Assembly (NCBI RefSeq): GCF_900547735.1
Contig: NZ_URHZ01000012.1
Span: forward strand, 1 to 64,000
Length of the DNA stretch: 64,000 nucleotides
Reading direction: 5' to 3'
DNA from: an uncultured Clostridium sp.
GTDB taxonomy: Bacteria; Bacillota; Clostridia; Lachnospirales; Lachnospiraceae
Made by a program: the position numbers and the translations under genes. Shown in pieces: positions 25,264-33,830 of this stretch. Numbering within the stretch: position 1 is the stretch's first letter; every line of letters begins with the position of its first letter. The notes under the pieces are model-generated. The model made no database searches. It had not been told where the DNA came from and saw only the letters and a program-made list of their open reading frames with translations.

Positions 25264-27075
25264 ATGAATGTAAAGACAAAAATAAATACGGATGTGCTTG
25301 TGATCGGAGGCGGAGGGGCGGCCTGTACTGCGGCCGTCGCCGCCGCCGGCAAAGGAGCGGACGTTACACTTGTATCAAAAGGGAAGATCGGAAACAGCGG
25401 AAATACGATTATGATAGGAGGTTCCTATGGAATGGATGGAGCCAGCGCTTATCACAAATTTAAAATTGCCGAGGCAGATCCGGGTTTCACGAAAGAAGAT
25501 TTGTTCCGTTCCATCTGTAATGACGGCTTTAATCTGAGCGACCAGAATATGGTTGAGCAGTTTGTAGAAGAAAGTCCGGAAATTGTGTACAAAGTAAAAC
25601 AGTGGGGAGAGGAGGCAGGCCAGCGGTTTAAATTTTACCGTCCCGGAAACTGGGATGTTACGGGAAGAGGAATGGGAACTTCCCTGTTGAAGGGTCTCGA
25701 AAAGACCGGCTCGGTTCACATGTATGAGGACGTGGCAATCATCGAACTGCTGAAAAATAAGGAACGTGTAACAGGCGCCGTCGGCCTGGATCTCTACCGC
25801 GGCTGTCTGATTCAGTTTGAAGCAAAAGAAGTAGTCTTAGGAACGGGGGGATATCAGCCCTATTCTTTGAAAAATACAAACTCCGATATGACCGGGGACG
25901 GTCATGCCATGGCCTACAGAGCCGGAGCGGCTCTGGCGGATATGGAGTTTATGTTGTTTCTCATCACCGCGGTAGAACCCAATGAGATGCGGGGGTCGAT
26001 CCTGCCGGTCATCTGTACCTTCCGTGATGCCTTTGATTACGATCCGGTGGATCGGGACGGCAGAAAGATCGAAATACCGGAACAGCTCCGGGAAATGGAA
26101 AAAACAAGTGAAATGTGCAAGCTGGTACATATTTACTACTATGGCAAGGCCATCAGGGAGGGGCGCGGAACCGACAATGGAGGAATTTATTTTGATTTCC
26201 ACCGGTTTACGGATGAGGAGATCGATAAGATGTTTGAAGCGCTGATGGATCATTTTGACGGTTTTTATCCCAGAGGAAAATATCATGGAAATGATATTCT
26301 TGAATATAAGAGGATTATTAAAGAGAAACGAAGAATCGAGGTGGGATTATCCAGCGAATATAGTGTGGGAGGTATTCTGGTGGATGAAAATATGAGAACC
26401 GGTGTACCTGGACTACTGGCAGCAGGGGAATGTGCCGGCGGGGTGTTTGGAGCCAACCGTGTGGCGGACGCTGTGACTGAAATGCTGGTTCAGGGATATA
26501 AGGCCGGTGAAGTGGCCGGAGAGGCGGCTTTGACTGAGGAAAAGACGGAGAGTTCAGAAGAATCGGTCAAAGCCGTATTGGAAGGACTGGACAGAAAATT
26601 ATCGGGAACCGGAGAGATAAGAATCAACAGTGTAATCCGGGAAATGGAGAGCACTTCGGATACGGCCCTGGGACTTTGGCGTGATGAAGAACATCTTAAG
26701 GAAGGAATAGAGACATTTGAAAAATTAGAACAGACCCTGGAAGAGGTATATCTGCCAAGTAAGACTTTACTGTATAACCGTGAACTGTTAAGACTTCTGC
26801 AGACGGAGAATACACTGCTCTGTACCAGAGTGGCGGCAAAAATGGCCCGTATGAGAAAAGAGAGCAGGGGCCTCCATCTGAGAACGGACTATGAGTATAT
26901 TGACAATGAAAAATGGCAGGTAAGAATCATGAGCCGTCTGGAAGAGGGACAGGATATTCTTACCACGAGGAAGCCGGTTGTAACAAGAATACCGCTCCGC
27001 CCGGCAGAAAAAGTGAACTATGAAACCTTCATTTTGGAGGAAGAACTTGGAATGGCAAACATGGAGGAAAAGTAG
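25264..27075 (+). CDS. FAD-dependent fumarate reductase/succinate dehydrogenase-type flavoprotein
   Basis: A 603-residue flavoprotein. The dinucleotide fold DVLVIGGGGAACTAAVAAAG (about residues 10-29) and ISKG analogue LVSKGKIGNSG come first. GGYQPYSLKNTNSDMTGDGH lies mid-protein and GLLAAGECAGGVFGANR (about 384-400) is the second FAD-contact region. The C-terminal helical domain of SdhA-like proteins is present. It would reduce or oxidise a carbon-carbon or related bond with electrons passed through the 2Fe-2S protein that starts at the very next base. A membrane anchor subunit is absent, so it is probably soluble. The role beside ATC hydrolases is unknown; it might handle a dehydrated or oxidised sulfur intermediate. 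Confidence 0.85.
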   Translation: MNVKTKINTDVLVIGGGGAACTAAVAAAGKGADVTLVSKGKIGNSGNTIMIGGSYGMDGASAYHKFKIAEADPGFTKEDLFRSICNDGFNLSDQNMVEQFVEESPEIVYKVKQWGEEAGQRFKFYRPGNWDVTGRGMGTSLLKGLEKTGSVHMYEDVAIIELLKNKERVTGAVGLDLYRGCLIQFEAKEVVLGTGGYQPYSLKNTNSDMTGDGHAMAYRAGAALADMEFMLFLITAVEPNEMRGSILPVICTFRDAFDYDPVDRDGRKIEIPEQLREMEKTSEMCKLVHIYYYGKAIREGRGTDNGGIYFDFHRFTDEEIDKMFEALMDHFDGFYPRGKYHGNDILEYKRIIKEKRRIEVGLSSEYSVGGILVDENMRTGVPGLLAAGECAGGVFGANRVADAVTEMLVQGYKAGEVAGEAALTEEKTESSEESVKAVLEGLDRKLSGTGEIRINSVIREMESTSDTALGLWRDEEHLKEGIETFEKLEQTLEEVYLPSKTLLYNRELLRLLQTENTLLCTRVAAKMARMRKESRGLHLRTDYEYIDNEKWQVRIMSRLEEGQDILTTRKPVVTRIPLRPAEKVNYETFILEEELGMANMEEK

Positions 27076-27384
27076 ATGAATATAAAAGTATACCGTTTTA
27101 ATCCGGAAACAGATGCGAGCGCTTATTATGATGAATTCCATGTGGAGGTGCGGCCGGAGGACAGAATGACGGTTATGGGACTTCTGGAATATATCGGCAG
27201 CGAGTTTGACGGAACTTTAAGTTTTTATATGCACAGCGTCTGCGGTCAGGGAATTTGCGGCCGCTGTGCGGTCAAAGTAAACGGAAAAGTATGCCTGGCC
27301 TGTAATACGGTGCTTACCGGCGAGGATGTTGTAATAGAGCCGGCCGGTACGGAGGTAGTGAAAGACTTAGTGGTGCAGAGATGA
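27076..27384 (+). CDS. SdhB-like 2Fe-2S ferredoxin-domain protein
   Basis: A 102-residue protein with the plant-type 2Fe-2S fold. Cys56, Cys61, Cys64 and Cys76 have the C-x4-C-x2-C-x11-C spacing of the N-terminal half of succinate dehydrogenase/fumarate reductase iron-sulfur subunits (CGQGICGRCAVKVNGKVCLAC is the core, 21 positions read 56-76 in parts). The C-terminal half that would carry 4Fe-4S and 3Fe-4S clusters is absent, so this is a stand-alone one-cluster electron carrier, not a broken SdhB: the frame ends cleanly. Its ATG follows directly on the stop of the flavoprotein, and its last four bases overlap the next gene, indicating tight coupling. Confidence 0.85.
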   Translation: MNIKVYRFNPETDASAYYDEFHVEVRPEDRMTVMGLLEYIGSEFDGTLSFYMHSVCGQGICGRCAVKVNGKVCLACNTVLTGEDVVIEPAGTEVVKDLVVQR

Positions 27385-28673
27385 GAAGAGATGATTTGCG
27401 GTACGGTGCATATCTGAGAATTATGGAGCATGAACTGGTTCCGGCGATGGGCTGCACGGAACCCATCGCCGTCGCATACTGCGCGGCAAAGGCAAGAGAG
27501 ATTCTTGGAGGGATGCCTGAAAAAGTTCTGATTGAGGTAAGCGGGAATATTATAAAGAATGTAAAAAGCGCGGCAATACCTGGAACCGGCGGGCAGAAAG
27601 GGATTGAGGCGGCGGCCGCCGCCGGAATCATAGTTGGAGAAGCGGATAGAAAACTGGAGGTTCTTTCTTTGGCGGCGGATTCAGGCATAAGGGAAATTAA
27701 GAAGTTTTTGGAAAAGGATGTAATCGACGTGCATCCCTCTTACACAGAACATATTCTGGATATTGCCGTGACGGTTTGGCGGAAAAACCACAGTGCAAAG
27801 GTGCGTATTGTGGATGAACATACAAATATTATTTCTGCAGAAAAAGACGGTGAGACTATAGCAGGGGGGACGCTCAGGGAGACAAGCCGCCTCTTGGCAG
27901 AATCGGCGGGACAGGGGGATTATTCTCTTCTTACGGTGAATGGTATTTATGATTTTGCCTGTTCCGTAACGGCGGATGACGTCAGGGAAATACTGGGACG
28001 TCAGATTAGCTGCAATCAGGCCATTGCAGAGGAAGGGATGTCCGGCCGTTACGGAGCGGCTATCGGAAAACTGCTGATTGAAACGTGCGGAAAAGATGTC
28101 AGAACAAGGGCCAGAGCCAGGGCGGCCGCCGCTTCTGATGCAAGGATGAACGGCTGTGAGCTTCCCGTTGTTATTAATTCCGGAAGCGGAAATCAGGGAA
28201 TTACGGCAAGTATTCCGGTCATTGAATATGCCGCAGAACTGGGCGCGGAGGAAGAAGAATGTCTCAGAGCGCTTGTGGTTTCAAATCTCATCACGCTGCA
28301 TTTAAAATCAGGCATCGGACGGCTGTCCGCCTATTGCGGAGCCGTGAGTGCGGGAGTAGGAGCCGGAGCCGGGATTGCCTTTCTTCTGACAAAAGAACTG
28401 GCAGCTATAGAACATACGGTGATAAATGCACTCGCCATAACAAGCGGCATTGTTTGTGACGGGGCAAAATCAAGCTGTGCGGCGAAGATTGCCACGGCTG
28501 TCGATGCAGGAATTTTCGGATTTGAAATGTATCAAAATGGACGGCAGTTTTATGAAGGTGAGGGGCTTGTAGGAGCCGGAGCCGAAAACACAATACACAA
28601 TATTGGAATTCTGGGCCGCGAAGGGATGCATGAAACGGATAAAAAAATAATCGAGATCATGACCGGGTTTTAA
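27381..28673 (+). CDS. L-cysteine desulfidase family protein (CyuA/UPF0597, serine dehydratase alpha-like)
   Basis: A 430-residue protein of the UPF0597/CyuA group, which breaks cysteine into pyruvate, ammonia and hydrogen sulfide with a 4Fe-4S cluster, chiefly under anaerobiosis. Typical segments are PAMGCTEPIAVAYC (Cys25), IEVSGNIIKN, NSGSGNQGITA, YCGAVSAGVGAGAG and GAKSSCAAKIATAVDA (Cys about 366); the conserved cysteines are candidate cluster ligands. It is translationally coupled to the ferredoxin by an ATGA overlap. Within this operon it is the natural terminal step, consuming cysteine released by the ATC hydrolase and M20 hydrolase. An anaerobic L-serine dehydratase activity is the main alternative. 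Confidence 0.85.
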   Translation: MRRDDLRYGAYLRIMEHELVPAMGCTEPIAVAYCAAKAREILGGMPEKVLIEVSGNIIKNVKSAAIPGTGGQKGIEAAAAAGIIVGEADRKLEVLSLAADSGIREIKKFLEKDVIDVHPSYTEHILDIAVTVWRKNHSAKVRIVDEHTNIISAEKDGETIAGGTLRETSRLLAESAGQGDYSLLTVNGIYDFACSVTADDVREILGRQISCNQAIAEEGMSGRYGAAIGKLLIETCGKDVRTRARARAAAASDARMNGCELPVVINSGSGNQGITASIPVIEYAAELGAEEEECLRALVVSNLITLHLKSGIGRLSAYCGAVSAGVGAGAGIAFLLTKELAAIEHTVINALAITSGIVCDGAKSSCAAKIATAVDAGIFGFEMYQNGRQFYEGEGLVGAGAENTIHNIGILGREGMHETDKKIIEIMTGF

Positions 28674-28747
28674 TCCCGCTGCTGTAAATGGCGGCATAGA
28701 TGCACCTTATATGAGGCCGGTAGGGGAGGAAGAAAGGAGCATGAACA

Positions 28748-29935
28748 ATGATAGGGCGGTTATTGGATCAATATTATGGAGAAATTGTGAGGCTGCGTCA
28801 TGAGCTTCACCGTTTTCCTGAACTGGGGCATCAGGAAGAGAAAACCACGGAAACAATCCGCAGGTATCTTCAGCAGGCCGGAGTAGAGATACTGGAGTAT
28901 TCCTTAAAAACAGGAGTTGTTGCCAGAGTCCTGGGTAGGGTTCCCGGAGAAACACTGGCAATCAGAGAAGATATTGACGCATTACCGATTGAAGAGAATA
29001 CGAAAAGCACATTTGCCTCAGAACGCAGCGGTATCTCCCATGCCTGTGGACATGATATCCACACGGCAGCGCTGCTTTTGACGGCCAGGGTGTTAAATGA
29101 AGTAAAGGACAGATTATGCGGGACACTCCTTCTCATTTTTCAGCCGGCGGAAGAGACGTGTGACGGAGCGGCGGAAATGCTTGCCGCCGGGGTACTGAAA
29201 AAACATCCTGCCGACCAGTTGATCGGACTTCACTGCAGCCCATCCGTTCCGCTGGGAAAGATGGGGGTTATCTCAGGCATTAATAATGCCGGTTGTGATG
29301 TGGTAAGGATAGAAATAAAGGGGAAAGGGGGACATGGGGCCCATCCGGAGGATTGCATTGACCCAATCATAGCGGCGGGAGTTCTTTTGACACAGATGCA
29401 GACACTAATCAGCCGTGAAATCAGCCCATGTGAGTCCGCCGTTCTAACATTCGGACAGATAGCCGCGGGGACGGCGCCCAACATCATTCCGGAATGCGCG
29501 GAGTTATATGGAACGCTGCGTACGCTCAATCCGGAGATTCGGGCCAGGTTAAAGGCGGCTGTTCCCCGCATGGCGGACGGCTGCTGTAAAAGCATGCGGG
29601 CAAGCTGTCTCGTAGAGTTTGAAAGAGGGATGCCTCCTCTGATTAATGATCCGGAGTTGTCGGAGCGCTTTGCCGCTGCTTCTGAGAAAATTCTGGGAAA
29701 AAATTCGGTTGTACGGCTTTCGGTTCCATCCATGGGCTCAGATGATTTTTCCTGCCTTTTGGAGCAGTGCAAAAACAGGGGCGGTCAGTTCCTGATCGGA
29801 ACGCGCGATCAGCAGAAACCGGAGACAGGGATAGGACTTCATAGCGGAGCCAATGTTTTTCCCGATGAGGCGATAGGATATGGGGCTGCCGTGCTTTGCC
29901 AATATGCTTTGGATACGTTAAAAAGGCAGGAATAA
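28748..29935 (+). CDS. M20D family amidohydrolase (candidate N-carbamoyl/N-acyl-cysteine hydrolase)
   Basis: A 395-residue M20 peptidase/amidohydrolase of the aminoacylase, hippurate hydrolase and IAA-amino acid hydrolase branch. Metal ligands are evident: SHACGHDIHTAALL (Cys about 100, His 102, Asp 103), PAEETCDGA (Glu about 136) and LHCSPSVP in place of the common LHV. The usual RADMDALP reads REDIDALPI here. The family hydrolyses amide bonds of N-acylated amino acids. In the ATC pathway the second step is hydrolysis of N-carbamoyl-L-cysteine, and this is the only candidate enzyme for it in the operon; that assignment is an inference. The start is preceded by AAGGAG. Confidence 0.88.
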   Translation: MIGRLLDQYYGEIVRLRHELHRFPELGHQEEKTTETIRRYLQQAGVEILEYSLKTGVVARVLGRVPGETLAIREDIDALPIEENTKSTFASERSGISHACGHDIHTAALLLTARVLNEVKDRLCGTLLLIFQPAEETCDGAAEMLAAGVLKKHPADQLIGLHCSPSVPLGKMGVISGINNAGCDVVRIEIKGKGGHGAHPEDCIDPIIAAGVLLTQMQTLISREISPCESAVLTFGQIAAGTAPNIIPECAELYGTLRTLNPEIRARLKAAVPRMADGCCKSMRASCLVEFERGMPPLINDPELSERFAAASEKILGKNSVVRLSVPSMGSDDFSCLLEQCKNRGGQFLIGTRDQQKPETGIGLHSGANVFPDEAIGYGAAVLCQYALDTLKRQE

Positions 29936-29996
29936 AAATTTGGGTTAAAAAGAGGGCTGAAACAAAAAGAATGGCTCATTACAGGAGGAAAATGTA

Positions 29997-30899
29997 ATGG
30001 AAGAAAAGATGGAAAAACAAATCGGTAATCTCCAGGATTGTTGGAGCATTCTATATATCAAGCTTGCCAAAACTTTGGCAGATGCGGATCCCGTGGAGGG
30101 GGAAGCGGCCGTACGTGAAGCCGTTCGCCGCTTTGGAAGAGACAGAGGGGAAAAACTCAGGCTACGTCATGAGAGCTGCGGATTGAAAATCAACCTGGAA
30201 AATTTGTTCACCTATTACGATCTTCCCGGCGATCCCAGGTTCAAAAGAAGAAAAATCCGGTTAAATCCACAGGAGAGACTGTCCGACACCCTGGTTTGTC
30301 CCATTGCCCAGCTCTGGAAAGATACCGGGGAACGGGAACTTGGCCGCGTTTACTGTGAAGAATTTCACCATGCGATGTTTGGAAGTTATGCGAAAAAGGC
30401 TCAGATCGATTTGGCGAAAACGTTGACACAGGAGGGAGATGACTACTGCTGTTTTGCGGTATATTTAAGACCGGCTAATATGAATCGGGAGGAGAGGAAA
30501 GAGGCGTTTGCCGAATTTGATCCGGACTACCGGTTTCCGGCTGATTTCAGCTACGATGAGGGAACGCATCGGAGCGGTTTTAATATGCTGTGCATCAAAC
30601 TCGGATATTATCTGGTGCAGCAGGCAATCGAAGTTCTGGGGGAAGCAGGAAGAGAAGCGGCAGCCAAAGGCCTGAATGATACGGCAGAAGCTTACGCCGG
30701 ATTTATGAAAGCCGGAAGTCGTGATGTGGGACAGGAACTGAGTGAAACATTCCTGAAAGAAAACTGTCCTTTGTCTTCTGCTATGAGTGATGATGAGTTG
30801 TGGAAAGAATATAATAGCAAAGACGTGACGGAACTGTTTGAAAAAGAGTTTTACAACCGATTTTCCGTCTTACTGAATATGGAAATACAAAATGGATAA
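29997..30899 (+). CDS. L-2-amino-thiazoline-4-carboxylate (ATC) hydrolase family protein 2
   Basis: A 300-residue second member of PF14196 in the same operon. VCPIAQLWKDTG (Cys about 101), then GRVYCEEFHHAMFGSY and DDYCCFAVYL, align with the CPWAAQFKEMG, YCRHVDQ and GYCLQI stretches of the protein at 24513, but the two share few other residues and this one has an extended C terminus of about 70 residues. Having two divergent copies suggests different substrates, a heteromer, or D- and L-specific enzymes. AGGAGG precedes the ATG. The stop codon lies two bases before direct repeat B, which marks the end of the duplicated-leader block. Confidence 0.75.
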   Translation: MEEKMEKQIGNLQDCWSILYIKLAKTLADADPVEGEAAVREAVRRFGRDRGEKLRLRHESCGLKINLENLFTYYDLPGDPRFKRRKIRLNPQERLSDTLVCPIAQLWKDTGERELGRVYCEEFHHAMFGSYAKKAQIDLAKTLTQEGDDYCCFAVYLRPANMNREERKEAFAEFDPDYRFPADFSYDEGTHRSGFNMLCIKLGYYLVQQAIEVLGEAGREAAAKGLNDTAEAYAGFMKAGSRDVGQELSETFLKENCPLSSAMSDDELWKEYNSKDVTELFEKEFYNRFSVLLNMEIQNG

Positions 30900-30900
30900 T

Positions 30901-30994
30901 CGCGTTTTACAATCCGCCCGTTCCGTGATAAACTGTCAAAAGAAGAAAAACAGTTAGAAGGAACGGACAAGGGAGAGTAAGGCAGATGAAGAAA
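30901..30994 (+). repeat. Direct repeat B, leader of the GTPase-NYN gene
   Basis: This is the second copy of the leader at 20579: 30904-30955 is identical base for base to 20582-20633. The right arm of the inverted repeat is damaged here (ACAGTTAGAAGGAACGG at 30950-30966 instead of the 19-base arm), so the palindrome is intact only in copy A. The ribosome site and the first codons ATGAAGAAA are also shared. Confidence 0.85.
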
Positions 30995-33694
30995 CTGGCG
31001 GTCGGCATTCTGGCTCATGTGGATGCGGGAAAAACTACATTATCGGAAGCAATGCTGTACACGGGCGGAGCCGTCCGAAAGCTGGGAAGAGTGGATAAGG
31101 GCGACGCTTTCCTGGATACCTATGAGCTGGAAAAGAAGAGGGGAATCACCATATTTTCCAAACAGGCCATGCTGCGGTGGGGAGAGATGCAGGTTACACT
31201 TTTAGACACCCCGGGGCATGTGGATTTTTCGGCCGAGATGGAGCGAACCCTACAGGTGCTGGACTATGCGATTCTTGTAATCAGCGGCACGGCGGGGGTG
31301 CAGGGCCACACGCAGACGCTCTGGCGGCTCCTTGCAAGATATGGAATTCCTACTTTTCTTTTTGTCAACAAGATGGACCTTGCGGACGTAAGAAAAGAGG
31401 ATATTTCCCTGGAACTGAAAAAGAAGCTGGACGGGAACATTGCGGATTTCAGTGAACAGGGAACGGAGAGCTTTTATGAAAATCTGGCCACATGCAGCGA
31501 GACGGCGCTTGAGCAGTATCTGGAGAGCGGGCAGATAGCTCCGGCGGATGTGGCGGAAATGATCCGGGCGCGGGAAGTATTTCCGTGCTTTTTCGGATCG
31601 GCGCTCAAACTGGATGGAATAGAAGAATTTCTAAAAGGCATGGAAGATTACATGCTTATGCCGGAATATCCCTCACAGTTTGGCGCCAAGGTATTTAAAA
31701 TTGCCAGGGATAACCAGGGAAACAGGCTGACCTATATGAAGATTACGGGAGGCCGTCTGCAGGTAAAAGATTTAATAGACGAGGAAAAAGTCAATCAGAT
31801 CCGCGTCTATTCGGGTGATAAATTTGAGGCGGTAAAAGAGGCGGATGCAGGAACGGTCTGTGCGGTGACGGGACCTGCAAAGACTTCGCCCGGAAGAGGA
31901 ATCGGGATAGAAGCGGCTTCGGCCATGCCGATTCTGGAACCCGTCCTCACATACAGAATACAGCTTCCGGAGGAGGTGGACGCCGCCGTCATGCTGCCGA
32001 AACTTTTACAGCTCGAAGAGGAGGAGCCGGAGCTTCATATCACCTGGCAGGAAGAACAGAAAGAGATCCATGCCCAGATTATGGGGGAAATCCAGATGGA
32101 GATCTTAAAGAGCCTGATTGCCGAACGGTTTGGAGTACGGATTGAGTTTGGCGGACGAAGCATTGTATACAAGGAGACGATTCAGAATACGGTGGAGGGA
32201 GTGGGACATTTTGAACCGCTCCGCCACTACGCCGAGGTCCATTTGTTAATGGAACCGGATGAACCGGGAAGCGGCCTGTCCTTTGCGGCGGCCTGCAGTG
32301 AGGATGTGCTGGACCGGAACTGGCAGAGACTGGTGTTGACCCACCTGGAAGAAAAAGAGCATAAGGGAGTGCTGACCGGTTCTCCGATAACGGATATGAG
32401 GATTACGCTGATGTCGGGGCGCGCCCATCTGAAACACACGGAGGGCGGGGATTTCAGGCAGGCGGTTTACCGGGCCGTGCGCCACGGACTGATGCAGGCC
32501 GATTCGGTCCTTCTGGAGCCGATTTACGATTTCCGGCTGGAGGTGCCTGAAAAATTGCTGGGCCGGGCGATGACGGATGTGGAACGGATGCATGGAACAT
32601 TTGAACCTCCGGCGCTGGAGGGAGAGTATGCGGTCCTTACCGGAAATGCCCCGGTGGCCTGCATGGACGGATACCAGCAGGAGGTGACGGCCTATACCGG
32701 CGGACGGGGACGCCTTAGCTGTGCGCTTAAGGGATACGCTCCCTGTCACAATGAGGAGGAAGTGATTGAGGCCATCGGTTATGACGCGGACGGCGATACG
32801 GACAACCCGTCCGGTTCCGTTTTCTGCGCCCACGGCGCCGGATTCGTTGTAAACTGGGATGAGGTGGAGGATTATATGCATCTGGAAAGCTGCCTTCCCC
32901 CCGAAATTGTGGAGAACAATGGGGAACAGCCGCAGTCCGGTGGAAAAAGAGCGGGAAAGAGGGGAAAAGCCGGTACGGAGACGGAAGAAATGTGGATAGG
33001 AACGGATGAGATAGATGCGATCCTTGCCCGCACGTATAATGCCAATAAACGTGATAAATCCGGTGTATCCAGACGACGCTGGGGAGGCTGCGGCAGCTCG
33101 TCGTCCGGGGCATCAGCACCAGCAGGAACCTCGTCGTCCGGGACTTCCGCAATACGGCCCCATGGAAAAGCGGAGGCCAGGGAAGAGTACCTGCTGGTGG
33201 ACGGATACAATATCATTTTTGCGTGGGAGGAACTGCGGGAGCTGGCCGACCGGAATATGGACAGCGCCAGGGGAAAACTTCTGGACATCCTGTGCAATTA
33301 CCAGGGCGCCAAAAAGTGCCAGGTGATCGCCGTCTTCGATGCATACCGTGTGCAGGGGCATGCCACGGAATTCCTGGATTACCACAACATCCATGTCGTT
33401 TATACAAAGGAGGCCGAGACGGCGGACCAGTATATCGAGAAATTTGCCCATGAAAATGCCGGAAAATATCATGTGACGGTGGCTACCTCGGACCGCCTGG
33501 AACAGATTATCATACGCGGCCAGGGATGCCGCCTGATGTCGGCCAGGGAATTTGAGGAGGAGATAGGCCGGATGAATGAGCAGATCCGCCAGGATTTTGA
33601 GGAGAAGAAGACGGGAGAAAAGCAGTACATGACCGACTTTATTTCCGAGGAAGTGATGAAGAAGATGAAAGAAGGGATGACGGAAAACGACTGA
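30986..33694 (+). CDS. TetM/EF-G-like translational GTPase fused to a YacP/Rae1-like NYN nuclease domain
   Basis: A 902-residue fusion. Residues 1-600 look like a ribosomal protection/EF-G paralogue: G1 AHVDAGKTT (about 11-19), G2 RGITIFS, G3 DTPGHVDF (about 75), G4 NKMDLA (about 128), then domains II-V. After a Ser/Gly-rich linker (about 660-730) comes an NYN/PIN-like domain of the YacP type, YLLVDGYNIIFAW (about 735), VIAVFDAYR, EAETADQYIE and TVATSDRLEQ, keeping the acidic residues expected at a metal-dependent RNase site. YacP/Rae1 cuts mRNA in the ribosomal A site in Bacillus, so the GTPase may deliver the nuclease to the ribosome. Automated pipelines often label the family tetracycline resistance; that is not demonstrated here. 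Confidence 0.85.
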   Translation: MKKLAVGILAHVDAGKTTLSEAMLYTGGAVRKLGRVDKGDAFLDTYELEKKRGITIFSKQAMLRWGEMQVTLLDTPGHVDFSAEMERTLQVLDYAILVISGTAGVQGHTQTLWRLLARYGIPTFLFVNKMDLADVRKEDISLELKKKLDGNIADFSEQGTESFYENLATCSETALEQYLESGQIAPADVAEMIRAREVFPCFFGSALKLDGIEEFLKGMEDYMLMPEYPSQFGAKVFKIARDNQGNRLTYMKITGGRLQVKDLIDEEKVNQIRVYSGDKFEAVKEADAGTVCAVTGPAKTSPGRGIGIEAASAMPILEPVLTYRIQLPEEVDAAVMLPKLLQLEEEEPELHITWQEEQKEIHAQIMGEIQMEILKSLIAERFGVRIEFGGRSIVYKETIQNTVEGVGHFEPLRHYAEVHLLMEPDEPGSGLSFAAACSEDVLDRNWQRLVLTHLEEKEHKGVLTGSPITDMRITLMSGRAHLKHTEGGDFRQAVYRAVRHGLMQADSVLLEPIYDFRLEVPEKLLGRAMTDVERMHGTFEPPALEGEYAVLTGNAPVACMDGYQQEVTAYTGGRGRLSCALKGYAPCHNEEEVIEAIGYDADGDTDNPSGSVFCAHGAGFVVNWDEVEDYMHLESCLPPEIVENNGEQPQSGGKRAGKRGKAGTETEEMWIGTDEIDAILARTYNANKRDKSGVSRRRWGGCGSSSSGASAPAGTSSSGTSAIRPHGKAEAREEYLLVDGYNIIFAWEELRELADRNMDSARGKLLDILCNYQGAKKCQVIAVFDAYRVQGHATEFLDYHNIHVVYTKEAETADQYIEKFAHENAGKYHVTVATSDRLEQIIIRGQGCRLMSAREFEEEIGRMNEQIRQDFEEKKTGEKQYMTDFISEEVMKKMKEGMTEND

Positions 33695-33748
33695 GTTTTC
33701 TATCATAATCGGCTAACGCAGAATCCGTTTCCGCCATTTTGCACAGAT

Positions 33749-33792
33749 GCCCCGGCATAAGACAAAAACTGTCATATGCCGGGGCCGTTTTA
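33749..33792. terminator. Bidirectional terminator between GTPase-NYN and XRE genes
   Basis: GCCCCGGCATA (33749-33759) pairs with TATGCCGGGGC (33775-33785), extended by GACA/TGTC inside, followed by CGTTTT. Confidence 0.75.
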
Positions 33793-33830
33793 CGCACCGT
33801 AACTGCGTTTTCATTATAACAGTTCTAAAT

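Noticed and set aside
30986..33694. Reading the GTPase simply as a tetracycline resistance gene
   Set aside because: The sequence shows a ribosomal-protection-type GTPase, but the fused NYN domain and absence of mobile resistance context make resistance an unsupported default label.
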